Source: an uncultured bacterium
GTDB lineage: Bacteria > Cyanobacteriota > Vampirovibrionia > Gastranaerophilales > Gastranaerophilaceae
Length of the DNA stretch: 64,000 nucleotides
NCBI GenBank assembly: GCA_902776035.1
Contig: CACYOO010000009.1
Span: 18,502-82,501, forward strand
Direction: 5' to 3'
Part shown: one piece after another, positions 1-8,153 of the stretch
Layout: each line of letters opens with the position of its first letter
Numbering within the stretch: the stretch's first letter is position 1
The notes under the pieces: model-generated
Database searches by the model: none
Told to the model about the DNA's origin: nothing
Seen by the model: only the letters and a program-made list of their open reading frames with translations
Translations under genes and position numbers: made by a program

Positions 1-1
1 A

Positions 2-103
2 TTGGTTGACATATTACATGGAAGAACTAAAACACCAAGTCTTGTAACTATTGGTAAAATATTGTCAGGTTTGGGTTTTACTCTAGATGTTAAATCCGCA
101 TAA
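2..103 (+). CDS. C-terminal end of a HigA/XRE-type antitoxin (partial)
   Basis: Only the last 33 codons are in the window; the gene starts to the left. The tail (LVDILHGRTKTPSLVTIGK, then ILSGLGFTL) has the spacing of the recognition-helix end of putative addiction-module antidotes and resembles the tail of the complete antitoxin at 6225-6530 (LYNIF, KEPKIQTVAKILKELGF). By family knowledge such proteins neutralise a RelE/HigB-like toxin encoded just upstream and repress their own operon. The toxin would lie outside this window, so the pairing is inferred. It could also be a free-standing XRE regulator. Confidence 0.55.
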   Translation: MVDILHGRTKTPSLVTIGKILSGLGFTLDVKSA

Positions 104-105
104 TT

Positions 106-417
106 TTATTTTATCGATTTGAATATTTTGTACATTATACGTGTAAGCTCCTCATCTTCAGACATTGCACTGTTCATCTCTTTTAGCAAATCTTCTTTTG
201 GGGCTAAATATTCATAATTGAACAAATCAAACGGAGTTACTCCAAGTACATCCATTATCTTATTTAAATTTTCAGCAATTGGAAAAACTTTTCCTGTTTC
301 TATATTACTAAAACTCTTAGTTTCAATACCAATTAATTCTGCAACTTTTTCTTGAGTAAGCCCTTTTGCTTTTCTCAAATCTTTAATTCTTTTACCTAAA
401 ACTTTTTTAATATCCAT
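106..417 (-). CDS. XRE-family HTH transcriptional regulator, 103 aa
   Basis: Residues about 8-65 form a Cro/C1-type helix-turn-helix: KRIKDLRKAKGLTQEKVAELI, with recognition helix around ETKSFSNIETGKVFP. The 35-residue charged tail may dimerise. It is a paralogue of the 108-aa protein at 2241-2567 (shared GKR..(D/E)(L/I)RK..GLTQ and a tail starting K.LL). An AAAGG ribosome site precedes the ATG by about 8 bases. It runs convergently against the partial antitoxin, leaving two bases between the stops. Target genes are unknown; with two other small XRE genes alongside, this looks like an accessory or phage-derived regulator patch. Confidence 0.8.
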   Translation of the reverse strand: MDIKKVLGKRIKDLRKAKGLTQEKVAELIGIETKSFSNIETGKVFPIAENLNKIMDVLGVTPFDLFNYEYLAPKEDLLKEMNSAMSEDEELTRIMYKIFKSIK

Positions 418-630
418 GTAGAAACCTTTTTCTCATTATTAATTGTTTTAGTTTAAAAAATAACCGCTCAATAAGATACTATTTTTCTTGAAATAGTATC
501 TTTTGCATGGATAATACCATGTATAAAGTGAAATTTTGATAAAAAATAGTAGTTTGAAAGGGTGAATTATGTGTAAATGCTAATATTTGGAATATGAGTA
601 ATGTTATATTTGTAAATTAAACGATAAAAT

Positions 631-849
631 TTATTCAAAAAAATTTTTTACAGGTACATCAAAGTATTCAGCGATTTCAATAAGTTTTTTCAAACTTATA
701 AATCTTTCAAAACGTTCAACATGACCAATAAATTTTGAATTAACATTCAATATTTCAGACAATTTTTCTTGAGAAATATTGGCAGCCAAACGATACTTTT
801 TAACATTTTTACCGATTGTTCTATAAGTTTCTTCTTGAATACTTGACAT
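631..849 (-). CDS. Small XRE-family HTH regulator, 72 aa
   Basis: This is almost entirely one Cro/C1 HTH domain (residues about 10-68): YRLAANISQEKLSEILNVN followed by KFIGHVERFERFISLKKLIEI. No extra effector domain is present. No Shine-Dalgarno sequence is visible; instead TAAAAT lies exactly six bases before the ATG, which predicts a leaderless transcript. It is codirectional with the 69-aa regulator upstream at 969-1178, with about 120 bases between them, so each probably has its own promoter. Function beyond DNA binding cannot be told. Confidence 0.75.
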   Translation of the reverse strand: MSSIQEETYRTIGKNVKKYRLAANISQEKLSEILNVNSKFIGHVERFERFISLKKLIEIAEYFDVPVKNFFE

Positions 850-855
850 TCTTAT

Positions 856-861
856 ATTTTA
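856..861 (-). promoter_or_regulatory. -10 box TAAAAT, leaderless spacing
   Basis: TAAAAT on the minus strand is separated by six bases from the ATG of the 72-aa XRE gene, so transcription would begin at or next to the start codon. No -35 element is obvious. Confidence 0.45.
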
Positions 862-968
862 TAAACTATACTTTATAAGCACCACTGCTATATAAGCACT
901 ATTTAGTATTAGTTTAAAAATGAGGTTAGAATGATAGAAAAAGACTGTAAAAAAAGTTTAATAAAAAA

Positions 969-1178
969 TTATTTTAGTAAATCTATTGTTTTTATATTAA
1001 AATAATTTGCAATTTTATCCAGCTTATCAATTGTAATATTAATTGAACTTTTTTCTAATTTACTTATATAAGAATTATCAAATCCCAATATCAATGAAAG
1101 TTCTTCTTTTTTAAGATTATGTGATTTTCGATATTTACATACATTAATGGCAATTTTTTCTCTGCTATATTGATTCAT
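969..1178 (-). CDS. Small XRE-family HTH regulator, 69 aa
   Basis: A single Cro/C1 HTH domain: VCKYRKSHNLKKEELSLILG, then NSYISKLEKSSINITIDKL. It resembles the 72-aa neighbour in length and layout but is clearly diverged. A GGAAC ribosome site lies a few bases before the ATG and a TATAAA-like -10 further upstream, so unlike its neighbour this mRNA would have a leader. Such minimal HTH proteins are often phage or plasmid repressors. There is no partner gene to test that here. Confidence 0.75.
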   Translation of the reverse strand: MNQYSREKIAINVCKYRKSHNLKKEELSLILGFDNSYISKLEKSSINITIDKLDKIANYFNIKTIDLLK

Positions 1179-1289
1179 GTTCCAATTTTGATTTATATTA
1201 CTATTTTATAACAGGAATGACATTCCATTTTTGGGGTATATGTTGGATTAAATATATTAACAGTAATAAAAATAAAGGAGTAAGTAAAA

Positions 1290-1643
1290 ATGAGTGATAA
1301 CAAAAAAGAATACAAAAAGACAATATTGATTGACTTGGATGGGGTATTAAATACTTATATGGGGAATTTTGACAAGAATGTTATACCTCCGATAAAAAGT
1401 GGTGCGAAAGAGTTTTTGGAAAAATTATATCAAAATTATGATTTAAGATTATTTACAACAAGAAACAAATTATTAGCATCAAAATGGCTGATTGAAAATG
1501 AAATAGACAAGTATTTTTCGGACATTACCAATGTAAAAGAGTTAAGTTACCTTATAATTGATGACAGATGTATAAAATTTACGGGCGACTATGAAAAATT
1601 AACTGATAATATTGAAAAATTCAAACCCTGGTTTAAAGAATAA
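1290..1643 (+). CDS. HAD-superfamily phosphatase-like protein, 117 aa
   Basis: Motif I is clear at residues 14-19 (IDLDGVLNT; D15 nucleophile, D17 acid/base). Motif II is likely the Thr of LFTTRN near residue 56, and a late acidic pair in IIDDRC near residue 90 fits the metal-binding motif. The protein lacks a cap domain and is short for the superfamily, like phage-type 5'-nucleotidase or polynucleotide phosphatase relatives. AAAGGAG precedes the ATG at good spacing. It stands alone between regulators and a secreted protein encoded convergently. Substrate unknown. Confidence 0.7.
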   Translation: MSDNKKEYKKTILIDLDGVLNTYMGNFDKNVIPPIKSGAKEFLEKLYQNYDLRLFTTRNKLLASKWLIENEIDKYFSDITNVKELSYLIIDDRCIKFTGDYEKLTDNIEKFKPWFKE

Positions 1644-1648
1644 ACATT

Positions 1649-2086
1649 TTAAATTTTGTTACACTTACAATCGGAATACGGGCATTTGCAGTTTTGATTA
1701 ATATGTAAAACATTCGGGGTTATGTATTCTGCATCAAAACAGTATTTTTCAGCAAGTCGTTTTACCCTGTTAAAATATACCATTTGTTTTGCCGGATTTT
1801 CAAGTATCAAAACTACCATCGCTTTTTTACCTGTCATTTCTTCATAATGTAGTGCCTGTCCTATACTTTCTGCCCATTTATTTGCAAAGTCAAATTCTAC
1901 CGCATGATATTTAGTAAGACAGTCAACCCTTGTATAATCTTTGTTTTCATATTCTTCAATTCCTGAATGGGCTGAACACCATGCATGTTGATAAGAAGAT
2001 TCGCTATGTTCATGTGAAACTGCATCTGCATTTTTTATTGCAAATAATAATAAAAATAAAACAGTTAAAATCTTAGTATACTTCAT
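1649..2086 (-). CDS. Secreted protein with nuclease-like core, 145 aa
   Basis: Residues 1-22 are a Sec signal peptide (MKYTKILTVLFLLLFAIKNADA). The mature part carries conserved-looking polar blocks: CSAHSGIEE, YTRVDCLTKYHAVEFDFANK, WAESIGQALHY and AMVVLILE. I have seen this pattern (D, then E-x-D, then a Gln before a second strand) in uncharacterised small exported proteins thought to have a PD-(D/E)XK-like fold; the enzymatic assignment is inference. The C-terminus is rich in Cys (CKCPYSDCKCNK), suggesting disulfides or metal binding outside the cytoplasm. TAGAAT lies six bases before the ATG and there is no Shine-Dalgarno sequence. Confidence 0.65.
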   Translation of the reverse strand: MKYTKILTVLFLLLFAIKNADAVSHEHSESSYQHAWCSAHSGIEEYENKDYTRVDCLTKYHAVEFDFANKWAESIGQALHYEEMTGKKAMVVLILENPAKQMVYFNRVKRLAEKYCFDAEYITPNVLHINQNCKCPYSDCKCNKI

Positions 2087-2092
2087 TAGAGT

Positions 2093-2098
2093 ATTCTA
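2093..2098 (-). promoter_or_regulatory. -10 box TAGAAT, leaderless spacing
   Basis: TAGAAT preceded directly by TG, six bases from the ATG of the secreted nuclease-like protein. An extended -10 form would explain the lack of a clear -35. Confidence 0.45.
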
Positions 2099-2120
2099 CA
2101 CTATTTAAAACCTATTTTCT

Positions 2121-2153
2121 ACTAGTCATCTATCTTAAGGAAGATGTACTAGT
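2121..2153. promoter_or_regulatory. Inverted repeat between divergent genes
   Basis: ACTAGTCATCT is mirrored by AGATG-T-ACTAGT around a ten-base loop. It lies between the divergent starts of the secreted protein gene and the 108-aa XRE gene, so it may be an operator for the latter. A transcribed hairpin is the alternative. Confidence 0.4.
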
Positions 2154-2240
2154 GCAAATATTATTTATTATATATCAAAATATGCGATAGTTGGTCGTTT
2201 TTAATAAAATATTTACTTTATAAAATTTTATAAGGTTAAA

Positions 2241-2567
2241 ATGGTAGATATAAGTAAGAAATTTGGTAAGAGATTACAAGAAATAAGAAAATTAAGAGGT
2301 TTAACTCAAGCACAGTTAGCCGAACTTGTTGATGTAGAAACTGCAACTATTTCAAGAATAGAGCGTGGTGTTCGTTTTCCTCAAAAGGAAAACTTGGAGC
2401 TTATTGCAGAAAAACTGGATGTTAAAATAAAAGATTTGTTTGATTTTTCTCACTGTGAAGACAAGAAAAAGTTATTAGCCGATATTCAAAACATGATAAA
2501 TATGGCTAAAACAAAAGATTTGCAATACATTCATAAAATGATGACTATTTATTTTGAAAATAAATAA
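2241..2567 (+). CDS. XRE-family HTH transcriptional regulator, 108 aa
   Basis: A canonical HTH spans residues about 9-65: RLQEIRKLRGLTQAQLAELV, then ATISRIERGVRFPQ. A charged C-terminal helix (ADIQNMINMAKTKD) follows. It is the closest relative in the window of the 103-aa regulator at 106-417. An AAGG site precedes the ATG. A strong inverted repeat lies about 90 bases upstream and may be its own operator. It is followed by a degenerate palindromic repeat and then gdhA, but whether it regulates gdhA is not visible in the sequence. Confidence 0.8.
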   Translation: MVDISKKFGKRLQEIRKLRGLTQAQLAELVDVETATISRIERGVRFPQKENLELIAEKLDVKIKDLFDFSHCEDKKKLLADIQNMINMAKTKDLQYIHKMMTIYFENK

Positions 2568-2594
2568 GAGTTTATAATTTAAAGAATCTTTTTA

Positions 2595-2677
2595 TGTCAT
2601 ATTGAGGACATAGTCTGAAATATCTCACGTGGTGATGTTATAAAGAAATTCTTCGTGCTTTTTCCTCAAGAATGGCG
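2595..2677. repeat. Degenerate interspersed palindrome
   Basis: TGTCATATTGAGGA at the left is mirrored by TCCTCAAGAATGGCG at the right, with inner arms TATCTCA and GAAATTCTTCG. The layout (TGTCAT..TGAGG .. CCTCA..AATG.CG) matches a type of dispersed intergenic palindrome seen in many genomes. This copy has several mismatches and looks old. No coding potential. Confidence 0.5.
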
Positions 2678-2823
2678 GAAAACTTCACCCCCTCTGTTTA
2701 TACTCCATACGGGAAAGAAATTTAATTTTATTTTCTGAAAAAATTTTGTTATATAAAATTATTAAATTTTAAATTATTTTAATGGAATATTGTATATGTT
2801 TTTTTGCTATGTTATAAATTTAA

Positions 2824-4197
<1,374 letters not shown>

Positions 4198-4220
4198 AAC
4201 CTTAAGTCGATTGTAGAATT

Positions 4221-4796
4221 ATGGATAACGAAAACGAGAATTTGTTCAACCCTAAATGGGAAAAACATGGATATATACAGGTTTATACAGGCGACGGTAA
4301 AGGTAAAACAACCGCTTCATTAGGGCTTTGTATGCGAGCTTTAGGCAGAAAATGGAAAGTCTTGCTTATTATGTTTACAAAGGGTGGTAATGATTATGGA
4401 GAGTTAGTATCATTCAAAAACCTTTCTCCAAAAATCTCAAAACAGCTGACTATTGTACAGGCAGGTTTGGATAGAATTGTATATAAAAATAACAGTAATG
4501 AACTTGATAAAAGAGCCATACAAAGTGGTTGGGATATTGTTAAAGAGGCGGTTAAGAATAATTCTTACAATATGATTATCATGGATGAGGCGAATATAGC
4601 AATAGACTTAGGGTTGATAGATTTAAATGAAATGCTGGATGTTTTAAAAAGCAAACCTGAAGAAATGGAAATAGTTTTAACCGGCAGAAATGCAAAGCCC
4701 GAAATAGTAGAACTTGCACATCTTGTATCAGAGATAAAACCAATAAAACACTATTGGGATACAGGTGTAATGGCAAGAGAGGGTATTGAATTCTAA
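4221..4796 (+). CDS. cobO: Cob(I)alamin adenosyltransferase, 191 aa
   Basis: Transfers the adenosyl group of ATP to Co(I) corrinoid, forming adenosylcobalamin. The CobO/BtuR-type P-loop is near residues 24-31 (TGDGKGKTTAS). The family blocks RALGRKWKVLLIMFTKGG, MDEANIAI (Walker B-like) and VLTGRNAKPEIVELA are in order, and the length is normal. No strong ribosome site is visible, so translation may be coupled to gdhA. No other cobalamin genes are in the window, so salvage of imported corrinoid is a reasonable inference. It ends four bases inside the convergent 86-aa gene. Confidence 0.93.
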   Translation: MDNENENLFNPKWEKHGYIQVYTGDGKGKTTASLGLCMRALGRKWKVLLIMFTKGGNDYGELVSFKNLSPKISKQLTIVQAGLDRIVYKNNSNELDKRAIQSGWDIVKEAVKNNSYNMIIMDEANIAIDLGLIDLNEMLDVLKSKPEEMEIVLTGRNAKPEIVELAHLVSEIKPIKHYWDTGVMAREGIEF

Positions 4797-5053
4797 TCTT
4801 TTTTAGCAGACGGAAGATTACAAGACATTTCTGCAAGAACTCTTTGTACATCTGCTCCGCCGAATATTACTTCCAATAACATATCTTTTTGAATCATTGT
4901 TGTTTCTTGATATTCCATTGTATCAGCATTAATAATATTAAATTCAAAAAAATCTTCACCAACATGCACTAATTTTACATATTCATTTCCGCCAACCCAC
5001 TTTGCAAACATGTATTGACCTTCAAACATTTTTAATCTATCACTAAATCTCAT
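4793..5053 (-). CDS. Conserved-looking small protein of unknown function, 86 aa
   Basis: I do not recognise a family. The protein is soluble and beta-rich in appearance: GQYMFAKWVGGNEYVKLVHV, then DFFEFNIINADTMEYQET, and a C-terminal stretch IFGGADVQRVLAEMSCN. The first two blocks could form an Sm/SH3-like barrel, but this is a guess. An AGGATAG ribosome site precedes the ATG. It overlaps the end of cobO by four bases tail-to-tail, and codon use matches its neighbours, so I take it as real. Confidence 0.65.
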   Translation of the reverse strand: MRFSDRLKMFEGQYMFAKWVGGNEYVKLVHVGEDFFEFNIINADTMEYQETTMIQKDMLLEVIFGGADVQRVLAEMSCNLPSAKKD

Positions 5054-5134
5054 ACGCTATCCTATAATTACCTGACTCACTTACAATAATATATTAGTGA
5101 TATTTTTATATAAGTCAAAATTTTCGAAAAGTTT

Positions 5135-5758
5135 TTATGATAATTGGTATAGGAAGCATTGTCCTACAATGTAGTCAATATCCTTTTGTGCAATATCTGT
5201 TAAAACAAATGCGTGGTAAAATTCCGGTTTTGCATTTTGAGAAACTGCTCTTGAATAAACATATTCAGCATGAGTATTTATAATATGATTAGGAAAACTG
5301 ATTTCTACTTCAATATTTTCATAAGGCAGGAAAGGTTTTGTATTGGATATACAAATACCTTTTCCGCAAATATTTACGGTTTCACCTTCAAGAATGTCCG
5401 TTTTTGATGTTCTTTTTACGGACATTTTATACGGAATATTCAAATTAGCCCTAAAGTATTCTCTGCGTTGTGTAATTTTGTTTTGAGAAGGATATGCTAT
5501 AGCATATAAAGTTGTTCCATTCTCCTGTAATACGTCTATAACTTTTGATATAGAATTATATATACCATTTTCCGTAAATACATTAAGATTTAATTGAGTA
5601 CCGATTTCAGGGATAGCTTCGGGTTCGTTTATAGGATAAATGAACATTTTATCCGGCAGAATATTTCTTATTTTACATATAATCCTGTGAGTATATGTTT
5701 GGTCATGAAATTCTACTTCAAAAGACTTAAGATTTTTATATTCTTCAAAAATATTCAC
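5135..5758 (-). CDS. PilZ-domain (YcgR-like) c-di-GMP-binding protein, 207 aa
   Basis: The N-terminal half (residues 1-90) resembles the YcgR-N/PilZN beta domain. The C-terminal PilZ domain carries the c-di-GMP motif QRREYFR (R98, R99, R103), followed by an N-x-x-G-x-G element (VNICGKGICI) in place of the usual D-x-S-x-x-G. The start is GTG at 5758, chosen because CAGGAG lies upstream and because a longer reading would run back through the tRNA-Leu gene. No flagellar genes are nearby, so its output (motility, secretion or envelope) is unknown. Confidence 0.85.
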   Translation of the reverse strand: MNIFEEYKNLKSFEVEFHDQTYTHRIICKIRNILPDKMFIYPINEPEAIPEIGTQLNLNVFTENGIYNSISKVIDVLQENGTTLYAIAYPSQNKITQRREYFRANLNIPYKMSVKRTSKTDILEGETVNICGKGICISNTKPFLPYENIEVEISFPNHIINTHAEYVYSRAVSQNAKPEFYHAFVLTDIAQKDIDYIVGQCFLYQLS

Positions 5759-5859
5759 TTTTATAAACTCCTGTTCAGTTAATAATATAATTAAACAATA
5801 AAAAATAAAATATGTAAACATTGACAATGTTGAGATTTTGCTGTAGATTAAAGATACAA

Positions 5860-5942
5860 GGGCTTGTGGCGAAATGGTAGACGCGCTAGTCTTAGGAACT
5901 AGTGTCATTGGCGTGAGAGTTCGAGTCTCTCCGAGCCCACCA
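5860..5942 (+). tRNA. tRNA-Leu(UAG)
   Basis: Acceptor GGGCTTG pairs with CGAGCCC, followed by discriminator A and encoded CCA (5940-5942). The anticodon stem CTAGT/ACTAG encloses CTTAGGA, giving anticodon UAG. The extra arm (GTCATTGGCGT region) and the T-arm GAGAGTTCGAGTCTCTC are present, with class II length of 83 nt. Confidence 0.95.
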
Positions 5943-5943
5943 T

Positions 5944-5977
5944 AAAACAGAGAATAACATTTGTTATTCTCTGTTTT
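5944..5977 (+). terminator. Terminator after tRNA-Leu
   Basis: Perfect 15-bp stem AAAACAGAGAATAAC / GTTATTCTCTGTTTT with a four-base loop, right after the tRNA. Its right arm is the beginning of a 37-bp sequence repeated at 6921-6957. Confidence 0.85.
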
Positions 5978-6004
5978 ATATTGAAGATTATACATACGAG
6001 AACT
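5968..6004 (+). repeat. 37-bp direct repeat, left copy
   Basis: Identical in 36 of 37 bases to 6921-6957 (single A/G difference after TATATTGA). It begins in the right arm of the tRNA-Leu terminator. Together the copies bracket the toxin-antitoxin module, as a target duplication or attachment pair would. Confidence 0.8.
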
Positions 6005-6035
6005 TTTTTAGGTTCGAATATCTAAAAAGTGATGA

Positions 6036-6224
6036 TATTATGCAAAATATGAAACAGAAAAACTTGAAGGGATAAGAAAGGATTGGCAATATTTATACAA
6101 CAAACATAATTATACATTGACTTTAGAAAATGCTCAAGAAATTGATTTATATGTCAAAGGATTAATTAGATTGTTGAATATGGAAAAAGAAAGGAAAATT
6201 TTAGAGCAAGAAGATAACGAATAA
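6036..6224 (+). pseudogene. Gene remnant without start codon (about 61 codons)
   Basis: An open frame (YAKYETEKLEGIRKDWQYLY and onward, ending EQEDNE) follows directly after an in-frame TGA and has no ATG, GTG or TTG until near its end. Its amphipathic, protein-like composition suggests the tail of a coding sequence carried in during insertion of the toxin-antitoxin segment. I do not recognise it. It ends one base before the antitoxin stop on the other strand. Confidence 0.4.
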
Positions 6225-6530
6225 TTACGCAACCATTAAACTAAAACCTAATTCCTTTAATATTTTCGCAACAGTCTGAATTTTTGGCTCTTTCTTTGAT
6301 TGAAAAATGTTATACAAGTTTGTTCTTGATAAACCTGTTTTACTTGCAAATTCCGATAATGTTCCTTGTGCTTTTACTACATATTCTAAAGAACGATAAA
6401 ATGCATTAAAATCACCCTCTTCAATATAGAGTTCTAATGCTGCATTTAAATATGCTTTTATATCTTCAGGGGTTTTTAGGTACTGTTCCATTACTTGTTC
6501 GATTGATGTTGAATTTTTATATTTAGCCAT
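6225..6530 (-). CDS. HigA-like antitoxin (putative addiction-module antidote), 101 aa
   Basis: The C-terminal HTH (SEFASKTGLSRTNLYNIFQS, then EPKIQTVAKILKELGFSL) and the N-terminal helices (PEDIKAYLNAALEL) match the antidote half of the HI1419/HI1420-type pair (TIGR02684 as I remember it). It should bind and neutralise the toxin encoded just upstream and repress the operon. Its start overlaps the toxin stop by eight bases, the usual coupled arrangement. Unlike classic TA order, the toxin gene comes first, as in HigBA. Confidence 0.85.
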   Translation of the reverse strand: MAKYKNSTSIEQVMEQYLKTPEDIKAYLNAALELYIEEGDFNAFYRSLEYVVKAQGTLSEFASKTGLSRTNLYNIFQSKKEPKIQTVAKILKELGFSLMVA

Positions 6531-6846
6531 TTTGATTTTGCCTCCAATTTTCTAAATATTCTTTAGCTTTTTTAATATCATTTGGTTGCGATTTCTTATC
6601 ACCTGCATTTATTAAAAGAATTACAATGTTATCAATTTCAGAATAATATATTCTATACCCGCTTCCAAATTTAAAACGAAATTCAGAAATTTCACTATCA
6701 AGTTTTTTATAATCTCCTAAATTTCCTTCCTGTATTCTTGCCAATCTTGCATAAATTCTTGCTTTATTTAGAGAATCAAGTGAATTCATCCATTCCAGAA
6801 CAGGAATTTTACCATTATTGTGAGTATAAAATAAAATTTCTTTCAT
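6523..6846 (-). CDS. RelE/HigB-like toxin, Gp49 family, 107 aa
   Basis: Residues 1-100 show the phage-Gp49/DUF891 pattern: NNGKIPVLEWMNSLD, KARIYARLARIQEGNLGDYK, SEFRFKFGSGYRIYYSE and NAGDKKSQPNDIKKAKEYL. Family members are ribosome-dependent mRNA interferases. I start at ATG 6846 because family members begin near this point; a longer reading to 6888 adds 14 residues without homology-like character. TACAAT lies six bases before this ATG, and a 13-base palindrome overlaps that spacer, fitting an autoregulatory operator. Confidence 0.85.
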   Translation of the reverse strand: MKEILFYTHNNGKIPVLEWMNSLDSLNKARIYARLARIQEGNLGDYKKLDSEISEFRFKFGSGYRIYYSEIDNIVILLINAGDKKSQPNDIKKAKEYLENWRQNQNG

Positions 6847-6847
6847 A

Positions 6848-6860
6848 TTTACATTGTAAA
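6848..6860. promoter_or_regulatory. Palindrome TTTACATTGTAAA at the TA promoter
   Basis: Five-base arms TTTAC/GTAAA around ATT, covering the putative -10 (6853-6858, TACAAT on the minus strand) and the bases before the toxin ATG. The position fits an antitoxin-binding operator. Confidence 0.5.
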
Positions 6861-6920
6861 CTATAGTGAACAATAAATCAACTGACAAATTTTAAAATAA
6901 ATTTCAATTTTTTAATATTA

Positions 6921-6957
6921 TCTCTGTTTTATATTGAGGATTATACATACGAGAACT
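6921..6957 (+). repeat. 37-bp direct repeat, right copy
   Basis: Second copy of the 5968-6004 sequence. The 953-bp interval between copy starts contains the gene remnant and the HigBA-like pair. Beyond this copy the sequence continues with ACCAAAC-GTA-GTTTGGT, a small hairpin that may be the displaced original downstream flank. Confidence 0.8.
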
Positions 6958-7116
6958 CACCAAACGTAGTTTGGTATTAGTTCGAGCGGATTTTTTGCAG
7001 AGTGCGGAGGTTCTTTAACAAGAATTTTTACATAGTTTGCATAATAATTCGAAATTTAATTTAATTTAACTATAATTTCTTTATTTAATTAATATATTTA
7101 TGATAGAATACTTTTT

Positions 7117-7227
7117 ATGTGTAAATGTAAAAAAAGAATTGAATTTATTGATATTATAAAAGCATTAGCCATAATACTTGTAGTTATAGGTCATACAAGT
7201 CCTAATGTAAAAGAACACATGAAATGA
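7117..7227 (+). pseudogene. 5' fragment of an acyltransferase-3 family gene
   Basis: Thirty-six codons encode the typical start of Acyl_transf_3 membrane acyltransferases: RIEFIDIIKALAIILVVIGH, with the conserved His of the GHT motif. The frame then stops at TGA. An extended -10 (TGATAGAAT) lies seven bases before the ATG. A matching C-terminal acyltransferase fragment on the same strand occurs at 31145-31720, with prophage and glycan genes in between. About 110 residues of a normal 340-residue protein are missing from the two pieces together. That they come from one gene is inference. Confidence 0.6.
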
Positions 7228-7353
7228 TTTCTTGTAACACTTGGTTTGATTATTTAGGGCAAAAGGTTTCGTAAAATTAAAAACATTTTTCGGAATATAA
7301 ACAGATAGAAATTAGACAAAATTTCTTCAATTTAGACAAGTCATTCTTTGTGA

Positions 7354-7359
7354 TAAAAT
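7354..7359 (+). promoter_or_regulatory. Extended -10 TGATAAAAT, leaderless spacing
   Basis: TAAAAT, with TG one base before it, ends six bases before the ATG of the 205-aa MuF-C-like gene. Two TTAGACAA-type repeats (around 7312 and 7331) lie upstream, one at about -35 distance. Confidence 0.5.
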
Positions 7360-7365
7360 AGCAAT

Positions 7366-7983
7366 ATGAGTAGTATTGTTTATGAACCTTTAAAATTAAT
7401 GAGAAAAGACGGCAAAATGGTTGATGCCGTTTATTACAACAATGCTGATATAGAAAACGTTGAGATTTTAAATATTAAAGAGCTTAAGTTTGAGGGGAAA
7501 TCAGTAAAGGATATTAAAAAAGCAGATATTCATAATGCGGTTTTTAAAAATGAAGATAAAATCTATGTGCAAAATAACAAAACTAAAATGGTTGCAGGTT
7601 TATCAAAAAAGCATTTGAATAAAATCATATCAACAATTTTTACTCGTGATATTGAAAGCAGATACGCTTATATAAAGAAAGAATTAATATCTAATGTTGA
7701 TACAATATTCTATAAATCAATTCCTATCTTAAGACATAACGAACTTAAAAGACCTTTATTATTTGATACTCAAATCATTCATAGATTTGCAGTACCAATA
7801 AAAATTGGTGGTTTATTCTTTTTAGCAATGATTACAGTAAAAGAAAGACTTGATTATAAAGAGGTTATGATTGATGAATTTTCAATCTATGATTTATACT
7901 CAAAACATAGCGATATCGAAAATAATTGTGATATAAACTTACTAATCGATTTTGTTAAAGAAAACCTTTTATCAATATACTAA
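7366..7983 (+). CDS. MuF-C/PBECR-like domain protein, 205 aa
   Basis: The C-terminal half has the pattern of the phage MuF C-terminal (Barnase-EndoU-ColicinE5-RelE-like) nuclease families. It reads KKHLNKIIS, then IKKELISNVDTIFYKSIPIL with a following RH, then IHRFAVPIKIGGLFFLAMIT running into VKE near residues 145-165. In those families the His/Arg pair belongs to the predicted nuclease centre. The N-terminal half is a basic, unrecognised region. As a free-standing protein it could be a toxin or an injected phage nuclease. It stands at the left edge of an accessory block whose right edge holds a MuF head gene. Activity is not shown. Confidence 0.5.
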   Translation: MSSIVYEPLKLMRKDGKMVDAVYYNNADIENVEILNIKELKFEGKSVKDIKKADIHNAVFKNEDKIYVQNNKTKMVAGLSKKHLNKIISTIFTRDIESRYAYIKKELISNVDTIFYKSIPILRHNELKRPLLFDTQIIHRFAVPIKIGGLFFLAMITVKERLDYKEVMIDEFSIYDLYSKHSDIENNCDINLLIDFVKENLLSIY

Positions 7984-7992
7984 TAAAAGAAA

Positions 7993-8063
7993 AACATCTA
8001 GTAGTTCCTCTACGGCTTCTGCAAGAATTAATCTTGTGACCTTCCGTAGCCATACCAGATGTT
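7993..8063. ncRNA. Candidate structured RNA or complex hairpin
   Basis: Three nested helices are visible: AACATCT/AGATGTT, CTACGG/CCGTAG and GCAAGA/TCTTGT. They are separated by purine-pyrimidine internal loops, with a terminal loop near ATTAA. On the minus strand it is followed by a T-rich run, so it may end the caspase operon. Its internal loops are more elaborate than a plain terminator. It lies between convergent genes, so the strand is uncertain. I know no matching family. Confidence 0.45.
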
Positions 8064-8153
8064 ACTTACATTATTTACGATAAACCCTGTTTTGTCAAGA
8101 TATAAAGACTAAAATATTGTTCTGTTTTCTATCTTTGGAATGAATAATATTTT

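Noticed and set aside
4579..4851. Minus-strand frame of 90 codons opposite cobO
   Set aside because: It is the shadow of cobO with Leu/Pro-rich low-information sequence and no start signal.
5759..5995. N-terminal extension of the PilZ protein
   Set aside because: The extension would be translated from the complement of tRNA-Leu and its terminator; the GTG at 5758 with CAGGAG is a better start.
7993..8063. SRP RNA or other known RNA family
   Set aside because: A GGUCA..GCAG-like string looked similar at first, but the tetraloop and symmetric loop do not match, and the true SRP RNA is at 45496-45756.
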